Assembly: GCA_027924645.1 (NCBI GenBank)
Contig: BSBN01001752.1
Span: 11,240,001 to 11,304,000 of the forward strand
Direction: 5' to 3'
Source: Cunninghamia lanceolata
Taxonomy: Eukaryota > Streptophyta > Pinopsida > Cupressales > Cupressaceae
DNA: 64,000 nucleotides
Shown: piece after piece, positions 1-12,259 of the stretch
Layout of the letters: every line of letters begins with the position of its first letter
How positions within the stretch are numbered: the first letter of the stretch is position 1
Notes under the pieces: generated by a model
Databases searched by the model: none
The model's input: only the letters and a program-made list of their open reading frames with translations
What the model was told of the DNA's origin: nothing
Made by a program: the position numbers and the translations under genes

Positions 1-1197
1 CCTAAAAGAGCTCAAGAATATGATCTTGTTGAGCAGCTTCACACTACTCCAGCTAAGATCTCTCTTTGGGATTTAATGCAAACATCTCCTACATACCATG
101 GAATGCTCCAAGAAGCTTTACAAAAGGTGTTTGTACCACCTTTTGTTAAGCAGAATAATGTAGCAGCTCCATTAGATTGTATTCATGTGACAAAAATAGA
201 TATTCTGTTTCAACAACATGAATTGCCTTTTATTGAAGTTCAAAATCAGCATGATCCTTTGATTATCTTCATTACAATAAACAAGAATTTGATCAAGAGA
301 GTTATGCTTGATAATGGATCGACTCTTAATGTTTGTGGTATTAATTTGTTACATAGAATTAAGATTGACACCTCCTTGATTAAACCGGATAGAATTAGCA
401 TTCGTGGCTTTGATAATGTTGGGAGACAATCTATGAGAACAATAACTTTACCTGTAAAGGTTGGACCTATAACAATATCTACCCTTTTTCATGTCATGCC
501 TGGTTCACTTTCATATAATATGATTCTAGGTAGACCATGGATCCATGCCATGGCAGTTTTGTCTACCCTTCATTGATCAATAAAGTTTATTTATCAAAAT
601 AAGCTCTACATAGTAGAAGTCAACCCTAAACCAGATAATTGTTTACATAATGAAATGTAAAAACAAGTTAACAATCAACAAAGTCTAAACAACTTACTGG
701 TTGATTCATCAACACCTCTTGCCACAGACAATGTTGTGCAAGACTCTAAACCATCAAATTTACTTTTGGGTGACAATTGGGGTTCATTAGATTTTACTCC
801 TTCTGAGCAGGGGGAATATAAACTTAGTAACTCTGACACATCAAAAGTCACATTGATCTCATCTAAGCAATCTTTGGAAACACCTGAGAAACCTAAAGTC
901 TCTTTGGTAGAAAACAAAGACAATACCCTTACTTATACTATAGACTATGAGACCTATGAGGCCTCACCATCTTCTAAAGAAATGACATCCCTCTATGGTC
1001 AAGGATTTAAAATCCTTTATAACAACTGTGACTATGTAGGTAATGGTTGTGGTGTAAATCAACAAGGAATCAAAGTACCTTTACAAGTTGCTAGAATTAA
1101 CTACATAGCTAGTATTGGATACCACTCTCTGAAGCCCACCAAAGCCTCTCGTTGTCCTAAACTTAATGTTAATGCAATATCAATAAGACTGAAATGA
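1..1197 (+). pseudogene. Ty3/gypsy retropepsin region (Tat/Ogre-like), broken
   Basis: One frame is open from the first base and runs to 1197, broken by in-frame stops at 574-576 and 658-660. The first part is an aspartic protease: the catalytic triplet appears as D-N-G-S near 313-324 in a hydrophobic context, and a GRPWIH block at 529-546 is typical of the end of the protease in plant Tat/Ogre-type elements. After it comes a weakly conserved linker with a glycine-rich segment near 1020-1075 that resembles the G-patch-like stretch of these elements. No RT follows; the next 1.8 kb is non-coding. The family assignment rests on motifs only. It would process the gag-pol polyprotein; this copy is dead. 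Confidence 0.8.
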
Positions 1198-1255
1198 CAT
1201 GCGAGATATCCTGAGCTGATACACAAGAATTATCGACCAGGAAATATCCCATTAA

Positions 1256-3080
1256 ATTAGGTAAGTATTTCTCCCTCTTTAAGCCACACTCATTGTAGCA
1301 ACTATTCTAGTTCCTCTCAAGGGTGCCTCCTCCTTGATATATATGTTATTAGAATCATGTTGTGTTCCCCTATTTTGTGCTATATGTGTTGTTTAGGCCT
1401 CCCAGGATGACCCTTGATACTCTTGTAAGGTCAAGGATATCGGGAGATCACCTCTATTGTGACCATTCTTCTATTTGTATCATCATTCTTCTATCTTGCC
1501 TCTCCTCTATTTTATTATTGTGCCTTAGAGACATAGCATTGCGTTTGATGACATGGGGGCATCTTTGAACATGATTGTTCCTAAGGCACTTATTCTCCTC
1601 TCTCATTTTATTGTTTACATTCTTCTAATGATTCTATCTAGTCGGCGGATGATGAAAAACAAATATATACTGATACGGACCATGTGTCCCTTCAGAAAGC
1701 AAGCAAAAATGGACCTAGTCCATATATGAAGACGGGGTTGATTTTATATATTTGATGCTTGATAGTAGAATCACTCAGTGTGATATTTGATGTTGCCTTA
1801 TCTTTACTAATAAATCATAACAATGCATCTGCTCCATGCACTTTGATTGTTTTGGTGTCTCGCCTTGTTGTTACACTCAGTTTTGAGATGCCTACAGAAT
1901 AAGTCCAATGGCTGTACTTGGATTCAAACCTATATGTGTAGCCTTGGTTTCTTTGTTTTCATGCATAGCTTTCATGTTTTGCTTAGATTAAGATGTGTTT
2001 GTGCGAACATTTAGAGATTGTGAGCACATGTCACCTTTGGGGGCATGGGCTTTGCAAAAGCTCTTGTTCCTTTGTGTGTTTTCTCTCTACCTTAACATGC
2101 TTGATATTGGTACATGACATCAACCACCTTAAGGTGGGGGCATATATAAGGTAAGTTGTCTGATGATTTTGGTACTAACGAAGCATGTTTGAAAGCCCTC
2201 TGTAGAGGTGGGATGTTGTATCTCTGGCGCGAGTGCACATCTTTATTCTATATTACAATCAAAAATCCCTTTGTAGAGGCAGGATATCATGCACATCCTT
2301 TTTATTCAAAAGCCCTATGTGGAGGCGGGGATGGTGCATATCTTGAGCTAGTGCACATCCTTTTTATTTCAAAAGTCCTCCAAGTAGGCAGGGTTAGATC
2401 TAAGACTATCCTCCCTTAAGCGTGTCTTTGGCAGTTGTTGTGGCATAAGGCCAACTGTCAGGTGTGCCTATAGTGTGTTTGAGATGGTGGGAACTTAGTG
2501 ATAAGCTCGTTTCATCACCTTGTTTGTCATGTTTAAGATGTATAGTATGTCTTTGGCATACTATACGATGCTCATGTTTTCTGTGTGTCTTCCATGTGTT
2601 TTCCCCCTTGTGTGGTTAACCCCCACTTGGGTTTTGTATGGCATGTTTTCCCCTCTTGTGTGTGTAGTGACAGGCTCCACCTACACCCAAAGTTTGTTTG
2701 GCATGTTTTCCCCTTTGGGGTTTTGTGTTGCAATTTTATTTCCATGCATATATGTATATGAAGACGTTAGGAATATGTTATGAAAATGCTATATCACTGT
2801 ATTCATTGTGTTTTGCATGTCTTCGATACTATCTTCTCCATGTCTTGCATGCTTGTTACTATTTTCTCCATGTTTTGCGTGCCTGTTATTGTCTTCATTG
2901 TGTTTGGCATGTTTGTGACATGTTTTCTCTAATGTCTACTCGAGACTGGGGGTTAGAAATAGTTTCTCATTCTTTATGTATGCATTAGCTTCAAGTGCCT
3001 AACATGTTTGTTGTACTTTCACCATACTTTAATGCATGTATGGGTCATAAGATCATACATCCATTAAAGTGGGGGCTAAA
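1256..3080 (+). other. Non-coding 3' region of gypsy copy 1, with minisatellites
   Basis: No gene is seen. The region is the reverse complement of 9529-11590 at diverged similarity (for example 1396-1527 against about 11330-11480). It begins with a splice-donor-like GTAAGT at 1261. It holds three blocks of degenerate tandem repeats: about 2190-2400 (units with 'gtagaggcggga'), 2600-2740 (units with 'ggcatgttttcccc') and 2815-2930 (units with 'tcttctccatg'). It ends in a polypurine tract. I read it as the part of the element between coding region and LTR. Confidence 0.6.
3066..3080 (+). other. Polypurine tract of gypsy copy 1
   Basis: The purine-rich string AAAGTGGGGGCTAAA is followed directly by TG, the usual junction of plus-strand priming site and LTR. 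The same string precedes TG or its mutated form in copy 2 (9529-9543, minus) and copy 3 (28734-28748). Confidence 0.6.
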
Positions 3081-3390
3081 TGTTATGTTGTAAAATATTC
3101 CCCTAGGACATTTACCTCCTAAGTTTACCTCCTAAGTCCCTTGTTTTTCATCATGCATGTTAGATTTAACTCTCGAGACAAAATGGCCTGAAACCCATGT
3201 CAAATGGGGCTTGAGGGACATTGTTGAGCCTTAACCTTGACCTAAAATAGGTTTTGGGGAAAGGGTGCTCATGCCCTTGTCCTGCCCTATTTTGGCGAGG
3301 TCCCAAATTTGAATGTTGGTTTTGTGACCGTTAAAAGTTTTCCTTGTCGACATCTTAAGTTTGAATTATAAAATTTGTAGCGGGAATGCA

Positions 3391-3398
3391 TATATAAG
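3391..3398 (+). promoter_or_regulatory. TATA box in LTR of gypsy copy 1
   Basis: TATATAAG lies 310 bp inside the LTR. The aligned copy 3 has TATAAAA at 29078-29084 followed by the same 'gcatgtttagg' start-site-like context. Confidence 0.5.
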
Positions 3399-5049
3399 CA
3401 TGTTTAGGACTTCATTTGTAAACTAGATGGATAATACAAACTTGTGATCTTATGCTAAGGATATTCAAGGCTTTCATTGTGCTATAGAGTAGACTTGTGT
3501 TGTTATTGTGTTTGTTGCAGATTTGGCTTCATCAATCCATCTCCTCATGGCATGAAGGAATTTCATCTCTATGAGAGCTACACCTCCGAGGTGATATATA
3601 TTTGTGTTTGAATCAATCATTTATCAATTTGTTTTTGCCTCTATCCTGCAAGGATACACACTCTTTATAAAACAATGGTGTTGGAAGGCTTGAATGCCAT
3701 TCCGGGGCTTGACTGAGGCAAGCTCCTAAACACCACAACCCCCAACCCTTCTTTTTGTGATTGTAGGTGACAAGTATTGGATCGCGAAGAGTGGAGTTGT
3801 AGAGGAGTGTTGCAAAGCATAAGGATTCTAGATCTGACAGAAAGAAGTGGAAAAGAGCACTGTTGGGGCTTGGGCGCTAGTCCCTTTACCCTCTGAGTTT
3901 GTAGAGGCAGAAATCTCTAGAACAGGGATAATCAGTGATGGAAGGAGTCCAGAAACCCCTAAAGAAAGCATTGCACTGGGCTTGGGCACGAGTCCCTTTG
4001 CCACCAGCATTTTAGGATCTCAAACTTCTAAATCTGGTGTGTATCTGATCTTTATTTACTATCTTTGTGTGCAAGCATTTGTCAGAATTCATCTGTTTGT
4101 TTACGATTTTGCATAATTAAGGTTTTGAGCATAATTGGGCATTAAATTAACACATTAATGATCAATTTCCAAATTTTCCTATCATTAAAAGTGACAACCA
4201 ACCTGTAGGTGAATCCTCTTGCAAAAGTTGTGATTCAACTCGGTTAACTATCCTTGAATGTGTGTAGTGAAAGGAGGATCTAGGCATATCTTTCATCAAA
4301 CCCTCATCCCCCTTTTTCCTACATAACACTCCGAATAAATAAGACAATGTTGCAAAGATCTTAGGCCTACTTGTGTGGTTAGAGACAACCATTTAAAAGA
4401 GAAAAAGAGAATTCATGCCAACCATAGAGGATTTTTCCATCATGGTAGAATTATTCAAGGCCTAACCAAAGTAAAAGAGAGTAAGAACTTTATCTACCAT
4501 TTCCATAGATTCATACAGAGCTAGGACCATAGATATAGCCATCCCTATGAGTGATAAGGAAGAAAGACTCTTGCAACTAGAGTACTATCAAGTATAGAAG
4601 GTCAACCTAGGGTACTAGACATGAGAGGAGAAAAACAATCATTACAGGTAATGGTTTCCATCATATTGGTAGGATGAACAAGGATGAAAAACCAAGGAAG
4701 AACTCAACACCCAAGTTGGTGAACTATCTACATATGTTGAATATCTCATGGGCCCTGTGGTTCAAATACACCTTCTTCTATACTCCTAAAACATTAGATA
4801 AAGATGTATAGAGAGGGGAGATAGTTGTCTCCCAACAAGATGAAGAATAAAGGGGAGATAGTTGTACACATAGGTGCTGCATCATGTAAAATACTACCCT
4901 AATTTTTTTTGAAAATCACAAAGAGATAAAATTGAATGTTAAGAGCAATGTTCTTCTACACCTTTTTGATCACCTAGATCCTGATATGGGCAAGGTGAGA
5001 GCATACTAGTGCTTTAGAGTTAGCATTCAAATCCCAAATCAATTGAAGA

Positions 5050-5290
5050 GACAATCTTCCACTTATTCAGTGGGAATTACAATGAAATGTAAACCAGGTG
5101 CATCCACTTATTCAACATGAACTTGACCCATGCATGAAAAGTAAATCTAGGTGCATCCACTTGTTCAATGGGAGCCTGAGCTCTGAAAGTACTAGAAAGA
5201 AAGGCACATCCACTTGTTTAGTGGGAAGCCATTACAAAGAAAGATAAAGCAAATTTATTTGGCACATCCACTTGTTCAGTGGGAAACCAT
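5050..5290. repeat. Degenerate tandem repeat, five units of about 45-58 bp
   Basis: The core 'catccacttgttcagtggga' recurs with changes near 5056, 5101, 5154, 5206 and 5264. Unit spacing varies between about 45 and 58 bp. No coding signal runs through it. Confidence 0.7.
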
Positions 5291-5465
5291 TACAAAGCAT
5301 ACTAAAAACCTGATTACAATGAAGTGATATTGACTGTGACATACATGATTAGTTCCATACAATCTCAAATACCATGTTATGCTAGGTAATAGTATCATGA
5401 GTCCATACATAAAGCACCAATGAAAAAAGTATAGGATGATAATGAAGGATAAGTTTATACCATCA

Positions 5466-6759
5466 GTGATCTCTGCTATTAGGGGCAGTTTCAGACTATT
5501 ACATGCGTGTTGTACGATAGCTACAGGCATGGATCCTCACTCCAACTATCACCATACACTTGTAGCCTCTCAACATTCAAATTTCAGTGAGTTTCCTTCA
5601 TTGTTTTGATAGCTGAATAATAGTTTTAGTCTCCTTATAACTAGCAACAACAAGTCTGATAATAAATGCCAGGTACAAGATGTACAAACTGCTCAGGAGG
5701 TACGGCCCATATCACAGTCCATACTTACAACAAAAACTCACAAGAATAGGTGGAATAGTGGCACCCAAGGTGGAAGATAATTATCAATTGCATAGAACAT
5801 TCAAAACTTCAAACCCCATCCATTGCAACACAAGAAAACCATTCTACAGTATGGCCACAAAGATGTACGACCCAACAAGGGTAGCAAATGAAGCCAAGCA
5901 AAAATCCCACAACAAAACACCAAAATACTAGGTAAGCCACACACTGAAAAAGCACTCCAAAATCCAAGTCTTATCAAAACACATCAAAATCCATGTTTTC
6001 CCAATGCAACTCCTGCCAGTGAAGTTGCCAATCTCTAGCTAGGGTGGATATCTCACCACTGAAACTAGACTTCTTCAAGAGAGTTTGCATTCTCAAGAAG
6101 GAAGAAGATCTCACAGGTCCATTCTTGTAGCATAACAATATCTCATCAAGCATAAAGAACAAATAGAGCTCTCAACCTCTTTTTATAGGCACTTTTTAGG
6201 TATTTGCACTCTAAAATTAATAATAAAATAGAGAAAATACACTTTTTTTCCTCAACTCTAATATTTCTCCACTTTTGCACCAACTTTTATGTGCCTAATT
6301 AAAAGATTATATGTTTCCCTTTCCAAAGAGCTATTATACCATTGCACTTTATTAATATTTTTCAACTTAGGAGACCAAGTGCATAATATTAACTGATAGC
6401 TCATTAAAAATATAACTTTTTATGGAAAATCCCAAACTTCACCAAACTGCCAAATAAACTGCACCACAAGACTCCACAAGGTCTGGGATGAATATTGATG
6501 CCCTCCGGATGACTTTCTAAAAATATACAGCTCCTCCAAGAATCTTGGAGAGAAATCCAAGAAGCCAAATCAACTTTTGAAAGTTGCATTGCCATCCTGA
6601 AACAATATTGAGCTCAAATCCAACATCAAAAAATAACAAGAATCACTGAACCATGAGATCTTCATAAAGGGGAACCCCTTAGCTTACCTCAGCCTATCGG
6701 GATTCCAGAAATAGGCTATAGGACCAACAAGTGACTATGCTAGAGAAGGGGACATTACA
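5466..6759 (-). mobile_element. Possible LTR or solo LTR on the minus strand
   Basis: Read on the minus strand, a TGTAATGTCCCC start at 6759 resembles the 5' end of plant LTRs. A TATA box (TATAAAA, plus-strand 6179-6186) lies about 575 bp in. CATCA follows the right end (6760-6764), and CATCA also occurs at 5461-5465, which would give a 5-bp duplication. However, the left end would not read TG/CA there, so the left boundary is uncertain. No coding sequence is recognised. Confidence 0.3.
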
Positions 6760-7018
6760 CATCATGAACCCTATTCCAAGTGGATAATTGGAACATTTTC
6801 AAGTTATAATCATTATTTATTTGATTATTTTATTTCTTCATATTGGTAATAAAAGGTGAAATTCTCACTTTATTGTAATGTTATTTCAAGATGGGCCCAA
6901 AGAACAAATAAGTTTTGCGACAAGTTTCACTGTGTAATTTCAAATTTTAGTCCCATGGATATTTTAATCTTGGCCATTGGATGTAAATGGGATTTTGAGT
7001 TTGAGCATCCAAGTTGGG

Positions 7019-7028
7019 TATTTATAGG
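7019..7028 (+). promoter_or_regulatory. TATA box near the end of the copy 1 LTR
   Basis: TATTTATAGG lies about 960 bp before the proposed LTR end at 7984. In copy 3 and in the giant element the corresponding box lies 821-831 bp before the LTR end. Confidence 0.35.
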
Positions 7029-7989
7029 AGTTTCAAAGACTTTGTAAAGGTTTGGAAACTTGCTAAAGAAAGATAGAGAAGGATAGAATAGAGGTTAGCC
7101 AAATTTGTTTATAATTTGCAAGATCTCTAGATTGGATAATGTTGTAGTGCTTCAATTTTGAAATTTAAATGACAAAGATGGAATTTGAGGCATGCTCAAT
7201 GACAAATCTTTCACTATAATTGATAATGGGGGATGATGTGTGAATTTTTCATCTGAAATATAGTAATTATATATATTTTCCTTCCATTTTTCAAAATCCC
7301 TAGACACTTGCACTACTTTGTGTTCATGATTGTGTGTAATACTGATCAATCAAAGTTAGTTTGTTTTGATTTTATTACCTTAGTAGAATAAGAAATTGGT
7401 TTCATTATAAAATAGATCCATTTTATTTCCATTTTCTAAGCCCTAATACTTTTATCTTTTTCTATAATCCAAAAAATATAACACTTACAAATTTGATATA
7501 AAACACTTGGATCTATAGATAATTGTATTGATTAAAGAATTTATATCATAACATCAAAGGCAACAATTAGACTTGTTGATTCATTTGAAATTTCACTAGA
7601 CCTAAATTCCTATTATTTTAAAATGAACTTGATAAATTTCTTTTCAGATCTAGGGTTTTAAAGTCCTATGTTGCTAGATTTAGATAATAAATATCTGGGA
7701 TCTATTTATGGATGAATTGAAATCTTTATCTTTTAAACCACTAACCACTTTTTTTGATAGAACTTGTTACTAATAGAAGGCACATTGAGATCATATACCA
7801 TAGGCTAATTAAAAGGGGGACAACTACAAAGATCATTGAGTTATTCTGCATTACCATGACCTAGTGATATAGACCTTGGGGTGGATGGATATATTCTAGG
7901 AAGTTAGTCACATTTTAGGAGAGGTGGAGTGATCTTATAACTTTACCTAACCTATTACTGAGTGTGTCAAAATTCCTATCAACAATGAT

Positions 7990-7998
7990 TGGTATCTC
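7990..7998 (+). other. Primer-binding-site-like sequence (tRNA-iMet type)
   Basis: TGGTATCTC follows 'caacaatgat' just after the proposed LTR end. The first seven bases match the common plant PBS TGGTATCAGAGC; the rest do not, so it is weak. Confidence 0.3.
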
Positions 7999-8079
7999 AA
8001 TGATATGTTGACAAATGACCTAGCATAGACTCATAGGTGCCATGCCGATTACCATATTAACCACATTATGCAATGTCTG

Positions 8080-9528
8080 AAGTGTATTTATCAAAAGAAT
8101 ATGGTGACAAGTAGTGTGAGTTAGACTTTATGATTTAGAATAGAGGTGTATTAAACCCTACTAAAACCATGGTAAAAACCTAGAATGTTTGATAGAAGTA
8201 TGGTTACTGTCAAGTCAAATTTTGTGTAGAGTGATTTGTGTTGTTGCTAGAGTACGTACAACATTTATTAGAGACTGATATGTAGAAAAAGAGGGTTTGT
8301 TGATTAGGTTGATAGTTTAATTAGATCCTCCTTTCACTACATACATTCAAGGACATTAAACCAAGTTGAATCACAACTTTTACAAGAGGACTCAACTACA
8401 GGTTTCGTGTCACTTGGAATGATAAGGAAATTTGGAATTTGTTGATTAATGTGTTAACTTTAGTTTGATTTACCCTAAAACCCTAATTAAGCAAAATTGT
8501 AAACAAACGGATGAAAATTGACATATGCTCGCACAAGAAGACACTAAATGTAGATTAGATACACACTAGATTTTGGGTTTTGGAAGGCAAAAACTTTGGG
8601 GACAAAAGAGTGGGCACCCTCGTCCAGTGCAGTGCTTTTTTTGAGGGCTTCAAGAGACTTTCTTCTATAGACTCCAACCACTTCAGAGATTCTTGATAGT
8701 GCTAAATTGAGGGAAAAAAGAATAGGCACCCTTGTCCTTTTAGGGATATTTCCTGTCATTTTCTTCAGATCTGGAATTGTCTTGCTCTACTCTGAACTCC
8801 TGCAACTCCACTTTGCAAGATCCGATACTTATCACCTACAATCACAAGAGAGAGGTTGGGGGTTGTGGTGTTTAGGAGCTTTCGTTGGTCAAGACCTGGA
8901 ATGGCATTCAAGCCTTTCAACACCATTGTTAGATAGAGAGTGTGTGTCCTTACAAGATAGAGGCAAAAGAAAATGATATGATAAATTGATTGAAAACACA
9001 AAGTAGATGTCACCTCGGAGGTGAAGCTCTCATGGGGAGATGAAGATCTTTCACACCATGAGGAGATGGATTGATTAAGAAAACTCTGCAAAAAACAAGT
9101 ACAAACACAACACAATACTGCTTTGCAACACAATGAAAGCCTTGAATATCCTTAGCACAAGATCACAAGTTCGCATTATCCATCTAGTTGTAAAATGAAG
9201 TCCTAAACATTATTATTTATGCATTCCCTCTAAATATTTGTAATTCAAATTGAATAGGCTGACAAAGGGAAACCTTTTAACGGTCACTTTATAGACACTT
9301 AAGATTTGGGCCCCAACAAAATAGGGCAGGACAAGGGCGCGGGCGCCCTTGTCCAGGCACCTATTTTAGAGTTGGATTAAGCTTAAAGATGTCCCCTAAG
9401 TCCCATTTGTCATGGGTTTTGGGGGATTTTTCTCTAGGATTCATTTCTAAGATGCATGATTAAATCTAAAGGACCCAGGAGCTAAATTTAGGAGCTAAAA
9501 GTCCTAGGGGACATTTTATGACATAATA
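8080..9528 (-). mobile_element. LTR start of gypsy copy 2 (inverted), truncated
   Basis: This is the reverse complement of 3081-4390 with many substitutions; the shared blocks include 8790-8960 against 3660-3810 and 8320-8480 against 4150-4290. On the minus strand it starts at 9528 next to a polypurine tract, with TG mutated to TA. The TATA box is decayed (near 9211-9217). It fades out around 8080 where it meets the right end of copy 1. An 11-bp perfect-arm hairpin lies at 9329-9354. Confidence 0.6.
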
Positions 9529-9850
9529 TTTAGCCCCCACTTTAATGTATGTATGATCTTATGACCCATACATGCATTAAAGTATGGTCAAAAACACATC
9601 AGACACTCCAGACACTTGAAGCTAAGGCATACACCAAGATTGAGGAACTATTTCTAGCCCCCAGTCTCAGGTAAGCACTAGAAGACACATCGTAGACACG
9701 CAAAACATAATGAAGATAGTAACAGGCATGCAAGACACGAAGAAGATAGTATTGAAGACATGCAAAACATGATGAATACACAGATATAACATTTTCATAT
9801 ATATATATATGCATGGAAATAAAAATTGCAACACAAAACCCCAAAATGTA

Positions 9851-10108
9851 GGAGGAGCTCATCATTACACCCTTAAAACTACATCAGGGGGGAAAACATG
9901 CCATACAAAACCCGAGTGTGGGAGGAGCTCATTGCTACACCCTTGAAACCACACATGGGGGAAGACATGCCATACAAAACTTGAGTGTGAGAGGAGCTCA
10001 TCACTACACCCTTGAAACCACACATAGGGGAAAACACACCAAACAAAGCCCGAGTGTGGGAGGAGCTCATCGCTACACCCTTGAAACCACACACTGGGGA
10101 AAAAACAT
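9851..10108. repeat. Tandem repeat, four units of about 70 bp
   Basis: Units beginning 'ggaggagctcat' start at 9851, 9921, 9990 and 10059, a period of 69-70 bp. The homologous block in copy 1 (2600-2740) has fewer units, so the array changed length after the copies separated. Confidence 0.9.
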
Positions 10109-10311
10109 GAAAGATACATGGAACACATGAGCACCATATAGCATGCCAAAGACATAATATATGTCTTAAAAATGATAAACAAGGTGATGGAAGGAGCTTA
10201 TTGCTAAGTCCCACCATCTCAAACACGCTGTAGACAGACCTGACAGTTAGGATTATGCCACAACAACCACCAAAGACACGCTTAAGGGAGGATAGTCTCA
10301 AGATCCAACCC

Positions 10312-10540
10312 CACCTCCATAGAGGACTTTTGAAATAAAAGGATGTGCATTAGCTCAAGAGATACACCATCCCGCCTTTCATAGAAGGGATTTTGAATAA
10401 AAGGATAAACACTAGCTCAAGAGATATGTTATCCTACCTCCGTAGAGGGCTTCTTTGATAAAAGGATTTGCTATCACACCTCACGGATGTGAACTCGCGC
10501 CAGAGATACATCATCCTCCCTCATAGGGAGGGCTTACAAA
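10312..10540. repeat. Tandem repeat, about four units of 60-70 bp
   Basis: Degenerate units contain 'tccatagaggacttttga' and 'gctcaagagatac'. They correspond to the inverted units at 2190-2400. Confidence 0.6.
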
Positions 10541-11033
10541 TAGGCTTTGTTACTACCAAAATAATCATACAAATAACCTTATATATGCCCCCACCTTAAG
10601 GTGGTTGATGTCATGTACCGATATCGAGCACGTTAAGGTAGAGAGAAAACACACAAGGGAACAAGAGATTTCATGAAGCCCATGTCCCCAAGGCGACATG
10701 TGCTTATGATCGCTGAATGTTCCCACAAACACATTGATTTGATATGCTAAGATGAGATAACAAGAGAGGTTAAAATTCTTACTCTAAAATAATAACCAAA
10801 GCAATTCATTAAAGCTATGCATGAAGACAGTCACATCAAGGACCAAGGCTATACTCTAGGTTCAGAATCGAGTATAACCATTGGGCTATACTGCAGATAC
10901 CTCAGAACCGAGTGTAGCAACAAGGTGAGATACTATTCAAAGTGTACAAGAGCAGATTGAGTGGATTGTAAAATGTTAGTCACAAGAAATGCCACAAGAT
11001 GATACATCACATGGAGTGATTCTACTAGGTGTC

Positions 11034-11035
<2 letters not shown>

Positions 11036-11118
<83 letters not shown>
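11036..11118. repeat. (TA)n microsatellite
   Basis: About 41 uninterrupted TA units. It is absent from the homologous part of copy 1 (near 1700, where only a short 'tatatac' is seen), so it expanded in this copy. Confidence 0.98.
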
Positions 11119-11122
<4 letters not shown>

Positions 11123-11595
11123 CCCCATCGTCAAGTATGGACTAGGTCCATTTTTTCTTTGCTTGCTGAAGGGACACACGGTCCGTATTAGTATTTGTTT
11201 ATTTTCTTCATTCGCTGACTAGGTATATCACTAGAAGAAGGTAAACAATAAAATGAGAGAGGAGAACAAGTGCCTTAGGAACACCACATAGGAGGATGTT
11301 CCTAGGTCATCAAACGCAACGCTATGCCCCTAAGGCATGACACACAACAATAAAATAGAGGAGAGGTAATATAGAAGAATGATGAAACAAATAGAAGAAT
11401 GGTCACAACAGAGGCAGTCTCTCGATATCCTTGACCTTACAAGAGTATCAAGGGTCATCCTAGGAGGCCTAAACAACACATAACACATCACAAGGGAACA
11501 CAACACATAAGAGAAGGTCACGTAAGCGAGCACATATATGATATGACAAAGGTGACCAACATGGCTAGAAATACTTACTTGTGCACACAATCAAA

Positions 11596-12250
11596 CTAGT
11601 AGTTGTCATCGAGAAAATCATCCTCCTCCAAATCTTGAATGCTAGAGGAAAGAGGTACATAAGGGACAAGTGCCCATTCAGATTCCTTATCGTTTACCTT
11701 ATCGACCTTAGGCTCTTCTTTGTTTGTTTTAGTGTTAGGTGGTTCAATGTTTTCTTGTTGAGGTGATGCGTTGTTTTGAGCCAAGGCATGTCTTATCTTC
11801 CTTCTTTCTCTAGCTTGTCTATTTCTTCTTGTTTTATTTCTTATATCTCCAAAAGGTATCTCATGTTTTTCCATAGGTTTTTATATCTCAGAGGAAGAAG
11901 CAGATGTGTGATTACCTCGTGGTGATGCATGGTATTGTTTTCTACGGTTTTCTCCTAATCCTTGTAGGGATGACAGAGGAGGAACCTCAGTATATATCCC
12001 TTTTCCTTTCAGTCTAGGGGGTTCTTGTAATATAGGTTACTCTTTAGGTACTTCTTGTTGAATAGGAGGGCCAACTAATGTAGATGGCAATTGTGCTTTG
12101 TAACATCGATATCCCAAGAAGGTGTGGTATGTTCTAGGCTCAGGTTCTTCTATAGGTTTTAGCCAAAAGTAGTCAAGGATGATTTTTTTTGAGTCACCTC
12201 AGGTAAAGTAGCCAAACAAAGATTAGAGCTAGGATAAAAACATGTAAAAG
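11596..12250 (-). pseudogene. Polyprotein linker fragment of gypsy copy 2
   Basis: On the minus strand one frame runs from about 12250 to 11596 with two stops. A TAA near 12043, where CAA or CAG is expected, lies in the N-terminal half, and a second lies near 11885. The product is rich in proline and glutamine, then strongly basic (an Arg/Lys cluster encoded near 11800-11860), then acidic to its end at 11596. Tat/Ogre elements have a basic-then-acidic linker between the protease and RT, so I place it there, but I found no direct sequence match to copy 1. It ends just before the shared splice-donor-like site. Confidence 0.45.
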
Positions 12251-12259
12251 GCAACACAA

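Larger units (their letters stand above)
3081..7984 (+). mobile_element. Probable long LTR of gypsy copy 1, disrupted
   Basis: The first 1.3 kb (3081-4390) aligns with the LTR starts of copies 2 and 3. The last about 120 bp (7860-7984) resembles 35280-35392, the end of copy 3, and ends in CA followed by a tRNA-iMet-like site. Between them 4415-4600 holds a gene-like remnant with stops, then repeats and what looks like an insertion on the other strand. There is a TATA box near the start (3391-3398) and one near the end (7019-7028). The alternative is a short LTR of about 690 bp (3081-3772); I favour the long form because start and end occur in the same order in copies 1 and 3. Confidence 0.45.
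9529..11590 (-). other. Non-coding 3' region of gypsy copy 2, with minisatellites
   Basis: This is the inverted counterpart of 1256-3080. It contains the polypurine tract (9529-9543, minus), three tandem-repeat blocks and a dinucleotide microsatellite. Open frames across it on both strands are by-products of the repeats. On the minus strand it begins near 11585 with the same splice-donor-like GTAAGTATTTCT as copy 1. Confidence 0.6.

Noticed and set aside
5050..5290. CRISPR-like array
   Set aside because: Units are degenerate, spacing is irregular, spacers are related to each other, and this is plant DNA.
9865..10301. Overlapping frames of 105 and 140 codons on the minus strand and 70 codons on the plus strand
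   Set aside because: The 69-70-bp tandem repeat stays open in several frames because few stops occur in the unit; there is no homology.
10933..11222. Open frames of alternating Tyr-Ile on both strands
   Set aside because: They are translations of the (TA)n microsatellite.
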